From: an uncultured Holophagaceae bacterium
GTDB taxonomy: Bacteria; Acidobacteriota; Holophagae; Holophagales; Holophagaceae
Direction: 5' to 3'
NCBI GenBank assembly: GCA_903937385.1
Contig: CAIZZF010000001.1
Coordinates: 109,128-173,127, forward strand
Length of the DNA stretch: 64,000 bases
Shown: in pieces, positions 9,688 through 18,500 of the stretch
How the letters are laid out: each line of letters opens with the position of its first letter
Position numbering within the stretch: the first letter of the stretch is position 1
The notes under the pieces: model-generated
The model's database searches: none
The model's input: the letters and a program-made list of their open reading frames with translations, nothing else
What the model was told of the DNA's origin: nothing
Position numbers and translations under genes: made by a program

Positions 9688-10035
9688 CTACCGACAGACC
9701 CGGCCGCCGAGGGGCTTGCCGCCGATGACGTGGAAGTGCAGGTGGTAGACGCCCTGCCCGCCTTCGACGCCGCAGTTGGTGGTGAGCCGCCAGCCGGCCT
9801 CCGCCACGCCGTGGTCCCGGGCCAGCTGGGCGGCCACACCCGGGATGCGGGCGGCGGCCTCGGCGATCGCGGGCGTCAGGTCGTTGAGGTTCTCGCAGTG
9901 GGCCTTCGGGATGAGCAGGAGGTGCACCGGCGCCTGGGGGCTGATGTCCTTGAAGGCGAGCAGGGTATCGTCTTCATAGACGATGTCGGCAGGGATCTCC
10001 TTCCGCACGATCTTGCAGAACAGACAGTCGCTCAT
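9688..10035 (-). CDS. HIT family (histidine triad, HinT-like) hydrolase
   Basis: A 115-residue protein with the histidine triad YHLHFHVIGG close to the C-terminus and the HinT-type beginning CLFCKIVRKEIPADIVYEDD. Such proteins hydrolyse nucleoside phosphoramidates and aminoacyl-adenylates and are cytosolic dimers. The start at 10033-10035 has GGGAGG seven bases ahead; the longer open frame to 10224 is the antisense of trmL. It is transcribed away from trmL, with only 12 bp between the two start codons. Confidence 0.93.
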   Translation of the reverse strand: MSDCLFCKIVRKEIPADIVYEDDTLLAFKDISPQAPVHLLLIPKAHCENLNDLTPAIAEAAARIPGVAAQLARDHGVAEAGWRLTTNCGVEGGQGVYHLHFHVIGGKPLGGRVCR

Positions 10036-10047
10036 CGGGGACCTCCC

Positions 10048-10503
10048 ATGTTTCACCTCATTCTCTACCAGCCCGAGATTCCGCAGAATACCGGAAGCAT
10101 CGGGCGGCTCTGCGTCAACAACAATGCCAAGCTCCACCTGATCCACCCCCTGGGCTTCGACACCTCGGACGCCCAGGTGCGCCGGGCCGGGCTGGACTAC
10201 TGGGAGAAGCTGGACCCGGTCCACTACCTAGACTGGGATGACTTCCTGGCCCGCAACCCCGCCAGCAATTTGTGGTTCTTCACCACCAAGGGCGCCCGGC
10301 GGCACACCCAGGTGCCCTGGGCCTACGGCGACGGTCTGGTCTTCGGCCGGGAGACCGTGGGGCTGCCCCCGGAGCTCCTGGAGGCTCATGCCGACCACCT
10401 GGTGCGGATCCCCATGCTGGGTGACCACCACCGCAGTTTGAACCTTGCCCAGGCCGCAGCCGTTGGTCTTTACGAGGCGCTGAGGCAGACTGAAAGCTGG
10501 TAG
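10048..10503 (+). CDS. trmL: tRNA (cytidine/uridine-2'-O-)-methyltransferase TrmL (SPOUT family)
   Basis: A 151-residue single-domain SPOUT enzyme of typical TrmL length. It opens with [21 protein letters not shown], and the knot region carries [37 protein letters not shown], all family signatures. It methylates the ribose of the wobble base in tRNA-Leu isoacceptors. The ATG at 10048 is fixed by the conserved start; no good Shine-Dalgarno is visible. It is followed after 16 bp by the B12-binding protein gene. It lacks the N-terminal RNA-binding extension of the larger SpoU enzymes. Confidence 0.93.
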   Translation: MFHLILYQPEIPQNTGSIGRLCVNNNAKLHLIHPLGFDTSDAQVRRAGLDYWEKLDPVHYLDWDDFLARNPASNLWFFTTKGARRHTQVPWAYGDGLVFGRETVGLPPELLEAHADHLVRIPMLGDHHRSLNLAQAAAVGLYEALRQTESW

Positions 10504-10519
10504 ACCCGAGGAGCCCCCC

Positions 10520-10918
10520 ATGAGCCAAGCACCGATCCGCATCGTCATTGCCAAGCCGGGCCTGGACGGGCACGACCGGGGCGCCAAGGTCGTGGCCCGC
10601 GCCCTGCGTGATGCGGGCATGGAAGTGATCTACACGGGGCTGCGCCAGACGCCGGTGCAGATCGTTGCGGCCGTGGTGCAGGAGGACGCCCGCGTGCTCG
10701 GCATGAGCATCCTCAGCGGGGCCCACAACCAGATCTTTCCCGAGGTCATGCGGCTGCTGAAGGCCCAGGGCGCCGAGGACGTGCTGGTCTTCGCCGGCGG
10801 CATCATCCCCGACGAGGACATCCCTGCCCTCAAGGCCATCGGCATCCGGGAGATCTTCCAGCCGGGCACCAACACGGACGACATCGTCGCCTTCATCCGC
10901 CAAGCGATCCCGGACTGA
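10520..10918 (+). CDS. Stand-alone cobalamin-binding protein (methylmalonyl-CoA mutase small-subunit/C-terminal-domain type)
   Basis: A 132-residue B12-binding domain. It has the DxHxxG lower-ligand motif in [10 protein letters not shown], then ILSGAH (the SxL element) and [11 protein letters not shown] (the GG element), the three contacts of the mutase cobalamin fold. Split mutases and related acyl-CoA mutases carry such a free subunit and need a separate catalytic chain, which is not in this window. It sits between trmL and radA with gaps of 16 and 13 bp, so it is probably in an operon with them. No cobalamin riboswitch can fit ahead of it. Confidence 0.88.
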   Translation: MSQAPIRIVIAKPGLDGHDRGAKVVARALRDAGMEVIYTGLRQTPVQIVAAVVQEDARVLGMSILSGAHNQIFPEVMRLLKAQGAEDVLVFAGGIIPDEDIPALKAIGIREIFQPGTNTDDIVAFIRQAIPD

Positions 10919-10931
10919 GGGGCAGGACCCC

Positions 10932-12296
10932 ATGGCCAAGGCCACGCCGCTGTTCGAGTGCACGGCCTGCGGAGCGCGCCATCCCAAGGCACTCGGCAAG
11001 TGCACGGCCTGTGGGGCGTGGGACTCGGTGCAGGAAGTGCGCGGGACCCTGAAGCGGGACCTGCAGCGGGCTGGCTCGGCCTTCGCCCAGAGCCACTACA
11101 CCGGCCCTGTGGCGCTGCAGGACGTGGAAGTCTCGGATGCGCAGCGTCGCCCCACGGGCATTGTCGAACTGGACCGGGTGCTGGGCGGCGGGGTGGTGCC
11201 GGGCATGGTGGTGCTGCTCGGCGGGGAGCCCGGCATCGGCAAGTCCACCCTGCTGCTGCAGTGGGCCGCCACGGCCGAGGGCACGGTGCTCTACGCCAGT
11301 GGTGAGGAGAGCGAGCGCCAGATCAAGCTGCGGGCCCAGCGCCTCGGCGCGGAATACCCGGGCATCCACCTGCTGGCGGAGACCGACGTGCGCCGCATCC
11401 TGGAGGAGGCCGAGCGCATGAAGCCCGGTCTGCTGCTGGTGGACAGCATCCAGACGCTTTTCGATCCCGACTTCGAGAGCAGCGCAGGCAGCGTGAGCCA
11501 GGTGCGTGGCTGTGCGGCCCTGCTCACGCGGTGGGCCAAGACCACGGGCACACCCCTGGTGCTGGTGGGCCACGTCACCAAGGACGGCAGCCTCGCCGGT
11601 CCCAAGGTGCTGGAGCACCTGGTGGACACGGTGCTGGCCTTCGAGGGCGACCGGCACCACCACCACCGCCTGCTGCGCGCCCTGAAGAACCGCTTCGGCG
11701 CTGCCTTCGAGCTGGGCGTCTTCGCCATGACCGAGCGGGGCCTGGTGCCCGCCGAGGGCAACCCGTTCTTTCTCGACGCCGAGCCCCGCCCCGGCTGCGC
11801 CGCCACCGTGGTCCTGAGCGGCACGCGGCCCATGGTGGTGGAGATCCAGGCCCTGGTGGCCTCAGCGGGCCTGGGCATCCCCCGGCGCACCGCCCTGGGC
11901 ATCGACGGCCAGCGGCTGGCCATGCTCTGCGCCGTGGCCGAGCGCCGCGGCGGCGTGCAGCTCCACGACCGGGACGTCTACCTGAACGTCGCCGGCGGCC
12001 TTGAGATCGAGGATCCCGCCGCGGACCTGGCCGTCATCGCCGCCCTCTGCAGCAGCGCCGGCGGCCGCCTGCTGGCGGAGAAGTGCCTCTTCATGGGCGA
12101 GGTGGGCCTCACCGGCGAGGTGCGTCCCGTGGCCCAGCTGCCGCTGCGCCTGCAGGAAGGCGCCCGGCTGGGCTTCAGCTGCGCCGCCGTGCCCCGCATC
12201 GGCCTCGAAGGCCGGAGCCCCCTGGACCTGTTCCCGGAGGTGAGCGTCGAGCGGCTGCGGGGCAAGGCCTGGCTCAAGGGCGTGGTGGAAGAGTAG
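10932..12296 (+). CDS. radA: DNA repair protein RadA
   Basis: A 454-residue protein of normal RadA length. The N-terminal zinc finger has two C-x2-C pairs (CTACGARHPKALGKCTACG). The RecA-like ATPase has Walker A GEPGIGKST (about residue 97) and the RadA-specific LKNRFG motif (about 253). The C-terminal part is the Lon-protease-like domain (LNVAGGLEIEDPAADLAV, GEVGLTGEVRPV). It drives branch migration in recombinational repair. It ends three bases from the stop of the convergent PilZ gene, so the two transcripts collide without a visible terminator. Confidence 0.97.
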   Translation: MAKATPLFECTACGARHPKALGKCTACGAWDSVQEVRGTLKRDLQRAGSAFAQSHYTGPVALQDVEVSDAQRRPTGIVELDRVLGGGVVPGMVVLLGGEPGIGKSTLLLQWAATAEGTVLYASGEESERQIKLRAQRLGAEYPGIHLLAETDVRRILEEAERMKPGLLLVDSIQTLFDPDFESSAGSVSQVRGCAALLTRWAKTTGTPLVLVGHVTKDGSLAGPKVLEHLVDTVLAFEGDRHHHHRLLRALKNRFGAAFELGVFAMTERGLVPAEGNPFFLDAEPRPGCAATVVLSGTRPMVVEIQALVASAGLGIPRRTALGIDGQRLAMLCAVAERRGGVQLHDRDVYLNVAGGLEIEDPAADLAVIAALCSSAGGRLLAEKCLFMGEVGLTGEVRPVAQLPLRLQEGARLGFSCAAVPRIGLEGRSPLDLFPEVSVERLRGKAWLKGVVEE

Positions 12297-12299
12297 GGA

Positions 12300-13619
12300 T
12301 CAGTCGGCGAGCCCCAACAGCGCCTCCAGACAGGGCAGCAGGACCTCCTTCAGGTCCAGCGGCTGCGCCGGCACCAGCACCAGCCGTCCCGCCTTGGCGG
12401 CCAGGGTGAGGCGGACATCTTCCTGCTTCTTCAACACCACCACCCGGGCCTGGTCCGCCAGGCTGTTGCTGCGCATGGAATCGAGGATCTCCAGCGCCGT
12501 GTTCTGTCCCACTTGCTGGTTCATCAGGAGGAGGTCCAGGCTCTCCTTGCGGGCCTTGTGGAGCGCTGGCAGCCAGCCCCGGGCCTCCTGGATGCCTCGG
12601 AAACCCTCGGCGTGGAGCCAGGCCGCGAGGAACTCCCGCTCCAGGTCATCCTCGACCACCAGCAGGATCTGACGGCTGCATCGCCTCAGGAGGCGCTGTG
12701 TCTCAGCCTCTGAGAGCACGATGGGGGGCGGTTCCGGGATCGGCAGAGGCGCTTCGGCGAGGGGAGGGGGTTCGGGCGGCGCGGCTGCGTCGGGGGCCAC
12801 CCCGACTGCAGCGGAGCCCTCCTCGGGTGGATCCTCCTCCGTCCGTCTCCGTTTCCAGGTGAAACCTGGGACAACCTTGGGCACCCTGGCCAGCAGCAGC
12901 CGGTCGATAGCCTGGGCATCACTCCCTTTCAGACCAGTGAAGGCGAGTCCGATTACCAGGCCTTCGGACCGGTTTTCGCAGTGAGAGACGACCCCCGTGA
13001 GGTCCATGAGGGGAATGTTCAGGATCTCCTTCAGGCGGACAAGGCCCAGTTCCTTGCCGGGGCGCACCAGGGACGTTGAAGGAGTGAGCTTCTTGTCCGT
13101 CCGGATGTCGATGGCCTTCTCCACGCGGAAGGCGCAACCGCCCCGCCCGAGGTTGAGCAGCTTGCCACTGAGCCCGGTGCCTTCAAAGAGGGACTCCAAC
13201 GCCAGGACCTGGGCCTTCTCCCGGAGGTTGAACCGCGCCCGACTTCCCCCTCGCCGTTCCGCGTGGCTGATGCATTCCGGCAGGTGGAACTCGTTCTTCA
13301 GCGGGCTGGGCCGACCCACGCACTCGGCCCTGGCCAGGAACCGCAGGCCATCCAGATTGAACCAGAACTCCGTCGGCATGCCCTTCCCGGGTTCCCGCGC
13401 GGGCTGCTTCCGCATCCGAATGGTGAACGTGCCCTTCCCCTCGCTGATCTGATCCAGGACGACGGGATGGGGCGCGAGGGAGTCCCCGGGCAGGTGCATG
13501 AGCAGCTCCGAACCCAGGCGGAACAGGCACTCCAGATAGGCCAGGATCTGCTCCGGGTCCCGCAGCCCGGAGGTCTCCTCCGTCGGAGTCGGCTTCTTGA
13601 ACACGTCAAACCAGGCCAA
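12300..13619 (-). CDS. PilZ-type c-di-GMP effector fused to a receiver-like domain
   Basis: A 439-residue protein in three parts. Residues about 20-110 resemble a YcgR-like N-terminal flagellar-brake domain (FTIRMRKQ, EFWFNLDGLRFLARAE). A PilZ domain (about 118-240) carries RGGSRARFNLRE, close to the RxxxR c-di-GMP motif, and LLNLGRGGCAFRV, the usual D/NxSxxG element with N-L-G-R-G-G. After a proline/alanine-rich linker comes a receiver-like fold (about 318-435, ILLVVEDDLEREF). The position of the phospho-Asp reads LDLLLMNQQVG, so the acceptor Asp is replaced by Asn and phosphorylation is unlikely. It is convergent with radA. Confidence 0.78.
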   Translation of the reverse strand: MAWFDVFKKPTPTEETSGLRDPEQILAYLECLFRLGSELLMHLPGDSLAPHPVVLDQISEGKGTFTIRMRKQPAREPGKGMPTEFWFNLDGLRFLARAECVGRPSPLKNEFHLPECISHAERRGGSRARFNLREKAQVLALESLFEGTGLSGKLLNLGRGGCAFRVEKAIDIRTDKKLTPSTSLVRPGKELGLVRLKEILNIPLMDLTGVVSHCENRSEGLVIGLAFTGLKGSDAQAIDRLLLARVPKVVPGFTWKRRRTEEDPPEEGSAAVGVAPDAAAPPEPPPLAEAPLPIPEPPPIVLSEAETQRLLRRCSRQILLVVEDDLEREFLAAWLHAEGFRGIQEARGWLPALHKARKESLDLLLMNQQVGQNTALEILDSMRSNSLADQARVVVLKKQEDVRLTLAAKAGRLVLVPAQPLDLKEVLLPCLEALLGLAD

Positions 13620-13974
13620 AGGGAGTCCCTCACCCGCCCCCTATCGACCCGGTCTGATCAAATCTAAGTTGTCTGTTTACCGTTATATCTCCTGTCTGGA
13701 CGGCCGATTTTCGAAGGCAGCCGACCGGGAGACCGAGGCGTGGCGCTGCCAGCACCTGGACCCGGCCTGGGAAATGCCAGGAGACACCCGGGGGCACTGG
13801 ACCTGAGGCGAGCGCCAGCAGCGGGGTGCAGGCCCGACCCTGTCCAGCTTTTTGTGTCAGCACCCCGCGCCTGGGATCGGCCTGGCCCCCGGACGCGCGA
13901 CCCTCGCAGTCCACGGGGACAATTCCGGGAATTATCCAGGTGCCGCAGGCCCAGGACTGACTTAGGCTCGTCTG
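13620..13974. other. Intergenic region between divergent genes
   Basis: A 355-bp space between the start of the PilZ gene (minus) and the start of the orphan at 13975 (plus). The part near 13660-13700 is AT-richer (AAATCTAAGTTGTCTGTTTA) and is the likely promoter zone of the PilZ gene. Reading frames across the rest are GC-driven shadows without conserved features. I see no RNA structure or repeat that I can name. Confidence 0.5.
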
Positions 13975-14937
13975 ATGACCTGGAAGCCCTGCCCCCGCGT
14001 GGAGATGGACCTCCACACCCTGCCCCTCGATCCGCGCCAGGGCTACCTGCTCTCGCTGCTGGACGGCAGCCAGGACCTGCCAACTCTCGCGGCCATCCTG
14101 AACACGGAGGAGGCCGAAATTCTGGATATGCTGGAGGCCCTGGTGGCCTGTGGTGCGGTGGAACCCGAACGGGGCGGATTCCCGACTCCAGCTCCAGACC
14201 TAGCGGCAGCCGAGCCGGCGGTGGCCGACGCCGAAGCGGAGGCCCCCCGTCCCCTGGAGTCTGCCACCCACCGCCAGCTGTTCGAGCAGCGCCTGCACGC
14301 CCGGCCCGTGGACGAGCGGGTCGCCCTGGCCCACCAGGCGCAGGAGCCGGAACTGAGCGCCCTCTGCTTCGACCCCGCGGCCGAGGTCATCCGCGCCCTG
14401 CTGGAGAACCCCCGGGTCGGGCTGCTCCAGGCCCGCCTCATCGCCGCCCACCACCGCACCGCTGCCGGCCTGGAGGCCCTGGGCGCCCGGACGGCCCTGG
14501 TCACGGACGCCGGCGTCCGCCGGGCCCTGCTCCAGAACCCGCTGCTGCCTGCGGGACTCTTCCGCCGCCTCTGGTCCCCCAAGCGCCTGCTGGAGCACTA
14601 CCTGGTGGCCACCTCCCGCGAGGCACCTGAGCAGGTGCGCGCCATGGCCCGGGACCTCCTGCGCAGCACCTTCAACCAGCGCACCGGCGAGGAGCGGGCG
14701 GAGTTCATCCTCACCACAGAGGGGCGCTGCCTGACCAGCCTGGTGGGCCTCACCCTGGATGGGCACACCACCGCCCTGCTCTGCCGCCGCACCTATGTCT
14801 CCACCCTGCTCATCCAGAACATCGCCCGCTGGAGCGCCGCGCCGCCCGCCCTCATCGCCCACCTCCGCCGCCAGGAGGTGGTGAAGCGGAACCCCGTCCT
14901 GCGCCAGCTGCTGGAGCGGCACCCGAACGCGAGCTGA
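13975..14937 (+). CDS. Uncharacterised protein with winged-helix-like N-terminus and helical repeat body
   Basis: A 320-residue protein that I do not recognise. Residues about 15-60 (GYLLSLLDGSQDLPTLAAI and following EILDMLEALVACGAVE) resemble the small winged-helix segment at the start or end of many Acidobacteria/Myxococcus signalling proteins. An acidic Ala/Pro linker follows. Residues about 90-315 form repeated helices with the recurring theme of xALLENPRV, xALLQNPLLP and VVKRNPVLRQLL, suggesting HEAT-like repeats containing an N-P turn. No signal peptide or membrane helix is present. ATG start; it points toward the cohesin-like lipoprotein gene, which is on the other strand. Confidence 0.72.
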   Translation: MTWKPCPRVEMDLHTLPLDPRQGYLLSLLDGSQDLPTLAAILNTEEAEILDMLEALVACGAVEPERGGFPTPAPDLAAAEPAVADAEAEAPRPLESATHRQLFEQRLHARPVDERVALAHQAQEPELSALCFDPAAEVIRALLENPRVGLLQARLIAAHHRTAAGLEALGARTALVTDAGVRRALLQNPLLPAGLFRRLWSPKRLLEHYLVATSREAPEQVRAMARDLLRSTFNQRTGEERAEFILTTEGRCLTSLVGLTLDGHTTALLCRRTYVSTLLIQNIARWSAAPPALIAHLRRQEVVKRNPVLRQLLERHPNAS

Positions 14938-14949
14938 GCGGGCCAACGC

Positions 14950-15522
14950 CTACTGGGCCACGCAGGTGCCCACCCCTGCGGTGAATCCCGTGGCCGTCCC
15001 ACCCGGGGCCAGGGTGTTCCCCGACACGAAGGTGATGGCCACCGGGGCATTCACGGCCACGGTGCCGGCCTTCAGCTGCAAGCAGACCCGCGCGAGCGGC
15101 TGCCCGAAGCTCTGCGTCCCCGACTTCTGGAAGATCGCCCCCTGCAGGGTGCCCTGGCCAGCGTCCTTGCCGACCAGGACCGGGGTGGTGGTTCCCAGGT
15201 TGAAGACGAGGTTCTCCACCAGGCCCTGGGCTGAAGGTGGGGCGGCCCAGGCCACCTTGGTGGCGTCCGTGGACAGGATGAACGCCACCCCCTGGCCACT
15301 CTGGCCCGTGGGGCCCGTCAGGTCCAGAACCAGCTTCCCTGCGGTGGAGAGACTCGAGTTCCTCAACCACCGGAACCCCGCCCCTCCCGGATCCGTGTAG
15401 CTCAGAGTCGTGGCATAAACCGGGCTTGGCGAGGGGGCGGGGCCGGATGCGCCCCCACCCCCGCCGCCACAGGCGAGGAGCGCCGCGAGCTCGAGGATTC
15501 CGGGAAGCGCAAGTCGTCGCAT
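14950..15522 (-). CDS. Lipoprotein with a cohesin-like domain
   Basis: A 190-residue protein with an N-terminal lipobox (LAALLAC, Cys at about 18), then a Gly/Pro/Ser linker and one beta-rich domain (about 38-190). The strand order fits a cohesin: KLVLDLTGPTG, a GVAFILSTDATKVAWA strand like the cohesin fLxYDpxxl, a GTLQGAIFQKSG strand, and LARVCLQLKAGT like its tLtFkv. This is fold-level resemblance by eye, not an established match. The gene follows the giant dockerin-bearing protein gene by 12 bp on the same strand, so both are almost surely cotranscribed. Inferred role: lipid-anchored receptor that holds that protein, or others with dockerins, on the cell surface. Confidence 0.72.
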   Translation of the reverse strand: MRRLALPGILELAALLACGGGGGGASGPAPSPSPVYATTLSYTDPGGAGFRWLRNSSLSTAGKLVLDLTGPTGQSGQGVAFILSTDATKVAWAAPPSAQGLVENLVFNLGTTTPVLVGKDAGQGTLQGAIFQKSGTQSFGQPLARVCLQLKAGTVAVNAPVAITFVSGNTLAPGGTATGFTAGVGTCVAQ

Positions 15523-15534
15523 CGTGAGCTCTCC

Positions 15535-18500
15535 CTAGATCCCGGCCAGCAGCAGGGCCAGGTCGGCATCATCCACGAAGCCGTCCCCGTTGAGGTCGGC
15601 TGGCGAGTTCGCCACGGGAACGCCCGGTGCATAGAACGTGAAGAAGCTCGCCAGGTCCAGCACGTTGACCACTCCGTCGCCATTGAAGTCCTGGGTTCTC
15701 ACGATCACCGTGAGCCCAGCCGCCCCACTGCTGACGCTGCCTGCCGTGCCGGTCACCACCACACGGTATTGGGTGCCGCTCATGGCAGCAGTCGCGCCCG
15801 TGATCGACAACATTGCCGTGGTGGCACCCGAGTAGAGCCCGCCATTCGTGACGTTGGCGAAGGCGCCGTTGCTGCCCAACTGCCACTGGTAGCTGAGGCC
15901 CGTGCCAGTCGCCGTGACGCTGAAGGTGGCATTCCCGCCCACCGTCACCGTGGCATTGCCCGGCTGGGCCGTGATGGCCGGCGGTGTATTCACCGTCAGC
16001 GTGGCCGCACTGGACGTGGCGGCAGGGGCGGCCGTGCTGGACACCACGACCTGATACAGGTAGCCGTTCATGGCCGCCGTGGCGCCCGTGATCGACAGCG
16101 TCGCCGTGGTGGCGCCGGAGTAGACCCCGCCGTTCGTAAGGTTGGCAAAGGCGCCGCCGCTGCTCACCTGCCACTGGTAGCTGAGAGCCGTGCCCGTCGC
16201 GGTGACGCTGAAGGTGGCACTCCCGCCCACCGACACCGTCGCATTGCCCGGCTGGACCGTGAGGGCCGGTGCCGTGTTCACCGTCAGCGTGGCCGCGCTA
16301 GAGGTGGCCGCTGGGGCGACGGCGCCAGACACCACCACCTGGTAGTGAGAGCCGCTCATGGCCGCCGTGACGCCGGTGAGGCTCAGTGTCGCCGTGGTGG
16401 CGCCCGAGTAGACCCCGCCGTTCGTGACATTGCTGAAGGCGCCGCCGCTGCCCACCTGCCACTGATAGGTGAGGCCCGTCCCGGTGGCCGTGACCGTGAA
16501 GCTGGCATTGCCCCCCGCAGGCACCGTGGCATTGCCCGGTTGGCCCGTGATGGCCGGCGCCGTGTTCACGGTCAGCGTGGCGATACTGGAGGTGGCCGCT
16601 GGGGCGACGGTGCCGGACACCACCACCTGGTATTGAGAGCCGCTCATCGTCGCCGTGGCGCCGCTGAGGCTCAGAGTCGCCGTGGTGGCGCCCGAGTAGA
16701 TCCCGCCATTCGTCACGTTGGCGAAGGCGCCACCGCTGCGCACCTGCCACTGGTAGCTGAGGCCCGTCCCGGTGGCCGTGACCGTGAAGCTGGCATTGCC
16801 CCCCGCAGGCACCGTGGCATTGGCGGGCTGCGCCGTGATGGCCGGCGCCGTGTTCACCGTCAGCGTGGCTGCGCTGGACGTGACCGCCGGGGCGACATTG
16901 CCGGTTACCACCACCTGGTAATGGGTGCCGCTCATTCCCGCCGTGGCACCGGTAATGTTAAGGGTCGCCGCAGTGGCGCCCGAGTAGACCCCGCCACTCG
17001 TGAGGTTGGCAAAGGCCCCGCCGCTGCTCGCCTGCCACTGGTAGCTGAGGCCCGTACCGGTGGCCGTGACCGTGAAGCTGGCATTGCCCCCCGCGGGCAC
17101 CGTGGCGTTGGCCGGCTGCGCCGTGATGACCGGGGCCCTGTTCACGGTCAGCGTGGCTGCGCTGGATGTGACCGCCGGGGCGACGTTGCCGGTCACCACC
17201 ACCTGGTACCGAGTGCCGCTCATTCCCGCCGTGGCACCGGTAATGCTAAGCGTCGCCGAGGTGGCGCCCGAGTAGACCCCGCCATTCGTGAGGTTGGCAA
17301 AGGCGCCGCCGCTGCTCGCCTGCCACTGGTAGGTGAGGGCCGTGCCGATCGCCGTGACACTGAACGTGGCATCCCCCCCCGCCGTCACCGCGGCATCACC
17401 TGGCTGGGCCGTGATGGCCGGCGCCGTGTTCACGGTCAGCGTGGCTGCGCTGGACGTGACCGCCGGAGCGACGATGCCGGTCACCACTACCTGGTACTGG
17501 GTGCCGCTCATTCCCAGTGTGGCGCTGGTGAGGCTCAGGGTCGCCGCAGTGACACCCGAATAGGGCCCGCCGTTCGTCAGGTTGGCAAAGCCTCCGCCGC
17601 TGTTTGCCTGCCACTGGTAGCTGAGGCCCGAGCCTGTCGCCGTGACCGTGAAGCTGGTATTGCCGCCCGCGGTCACCAACGCATTGACCGGCTGGGCCGT
17701 GATGGCCGGGGCCGTGTTCACGGTCAGCGTGGCTGCGCTGGACGTGGCCGCCGGGGCGATGTTGCCGGTCACCACCACCTGGTACTGGGTACCATTCATG
17801 CCCGCCGTGGCACCGGTGATGCTCAGCGTCGCGGAGGTGGCGCCCGAGTAGACCCCGCCATTCGTGACGTTGGCGAAGGCTCCGCCGCTGCCCACCTGCC
17901 ACTGGTAGCTGAGGGCCGTGCCGGTGGCCGTGACGCTGAAGCTGGCACTGCCCCCTGCCGTCACCGCTGCATTGACTGGCTGGGCCGTGATGGCCGGTGC
18001 CGTGGTGACCGTCAGCGTGGCGGAGCTGGACGTGGCGGCTGGAGCGATGTTGCCGGTCACCACCACCTGGTACTGGTACCCGCTCATTCCCAGCGTGGCG
18101 CTGGTGATGCTCAGCGTCGCCGTGGTGGCACCCGAGTAGACCCCGCCGTTCGAGACGTTGGTAAAGGCCCCGCCGCTGCTCACCTGCCACTGGTAGGTGA
18201 GGGCCGAGCCGGTGGCCGTGACCGTAAAGCTGGTGTGGCCGGCCGCGGGCACCGTGGCATTGGCAGGCTGGCTTGTGATGGCCGGTGCCGAGTTCACCGT
18301 CAGGGTGGCTGGGCTGGACGTGACGGCTGGGGCGACGGCGCCCGTCACCACCACCTGGTACTGGTTGCCGCTCATGCCCGCCGTGGCACCGGAGATGCTC
18401 AGCGTCGCCGTGGTGGCACCTGAGTAGACCCCACCATTCAAGAGGTTGGAGAAGGCCCCTCCGCTGCTCACCTGCCACTGGTAGCTGAGGCCCGTGCCGG

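Noticed and set aside
10504..10519. Cobalamin riboswitch ahead of the B12-binding protein gene
   Set aside because: Only 16 bp separate it from trmL.
15769..18423. An 884-codon open frame on the plus strand opposite the Ig-like repeats
   Set aside because: It is the antisense of a GC-rich tandem repeat; its own sequence is a 96-residue repeat of low-complexity Arg/Gly/His without known motifs.
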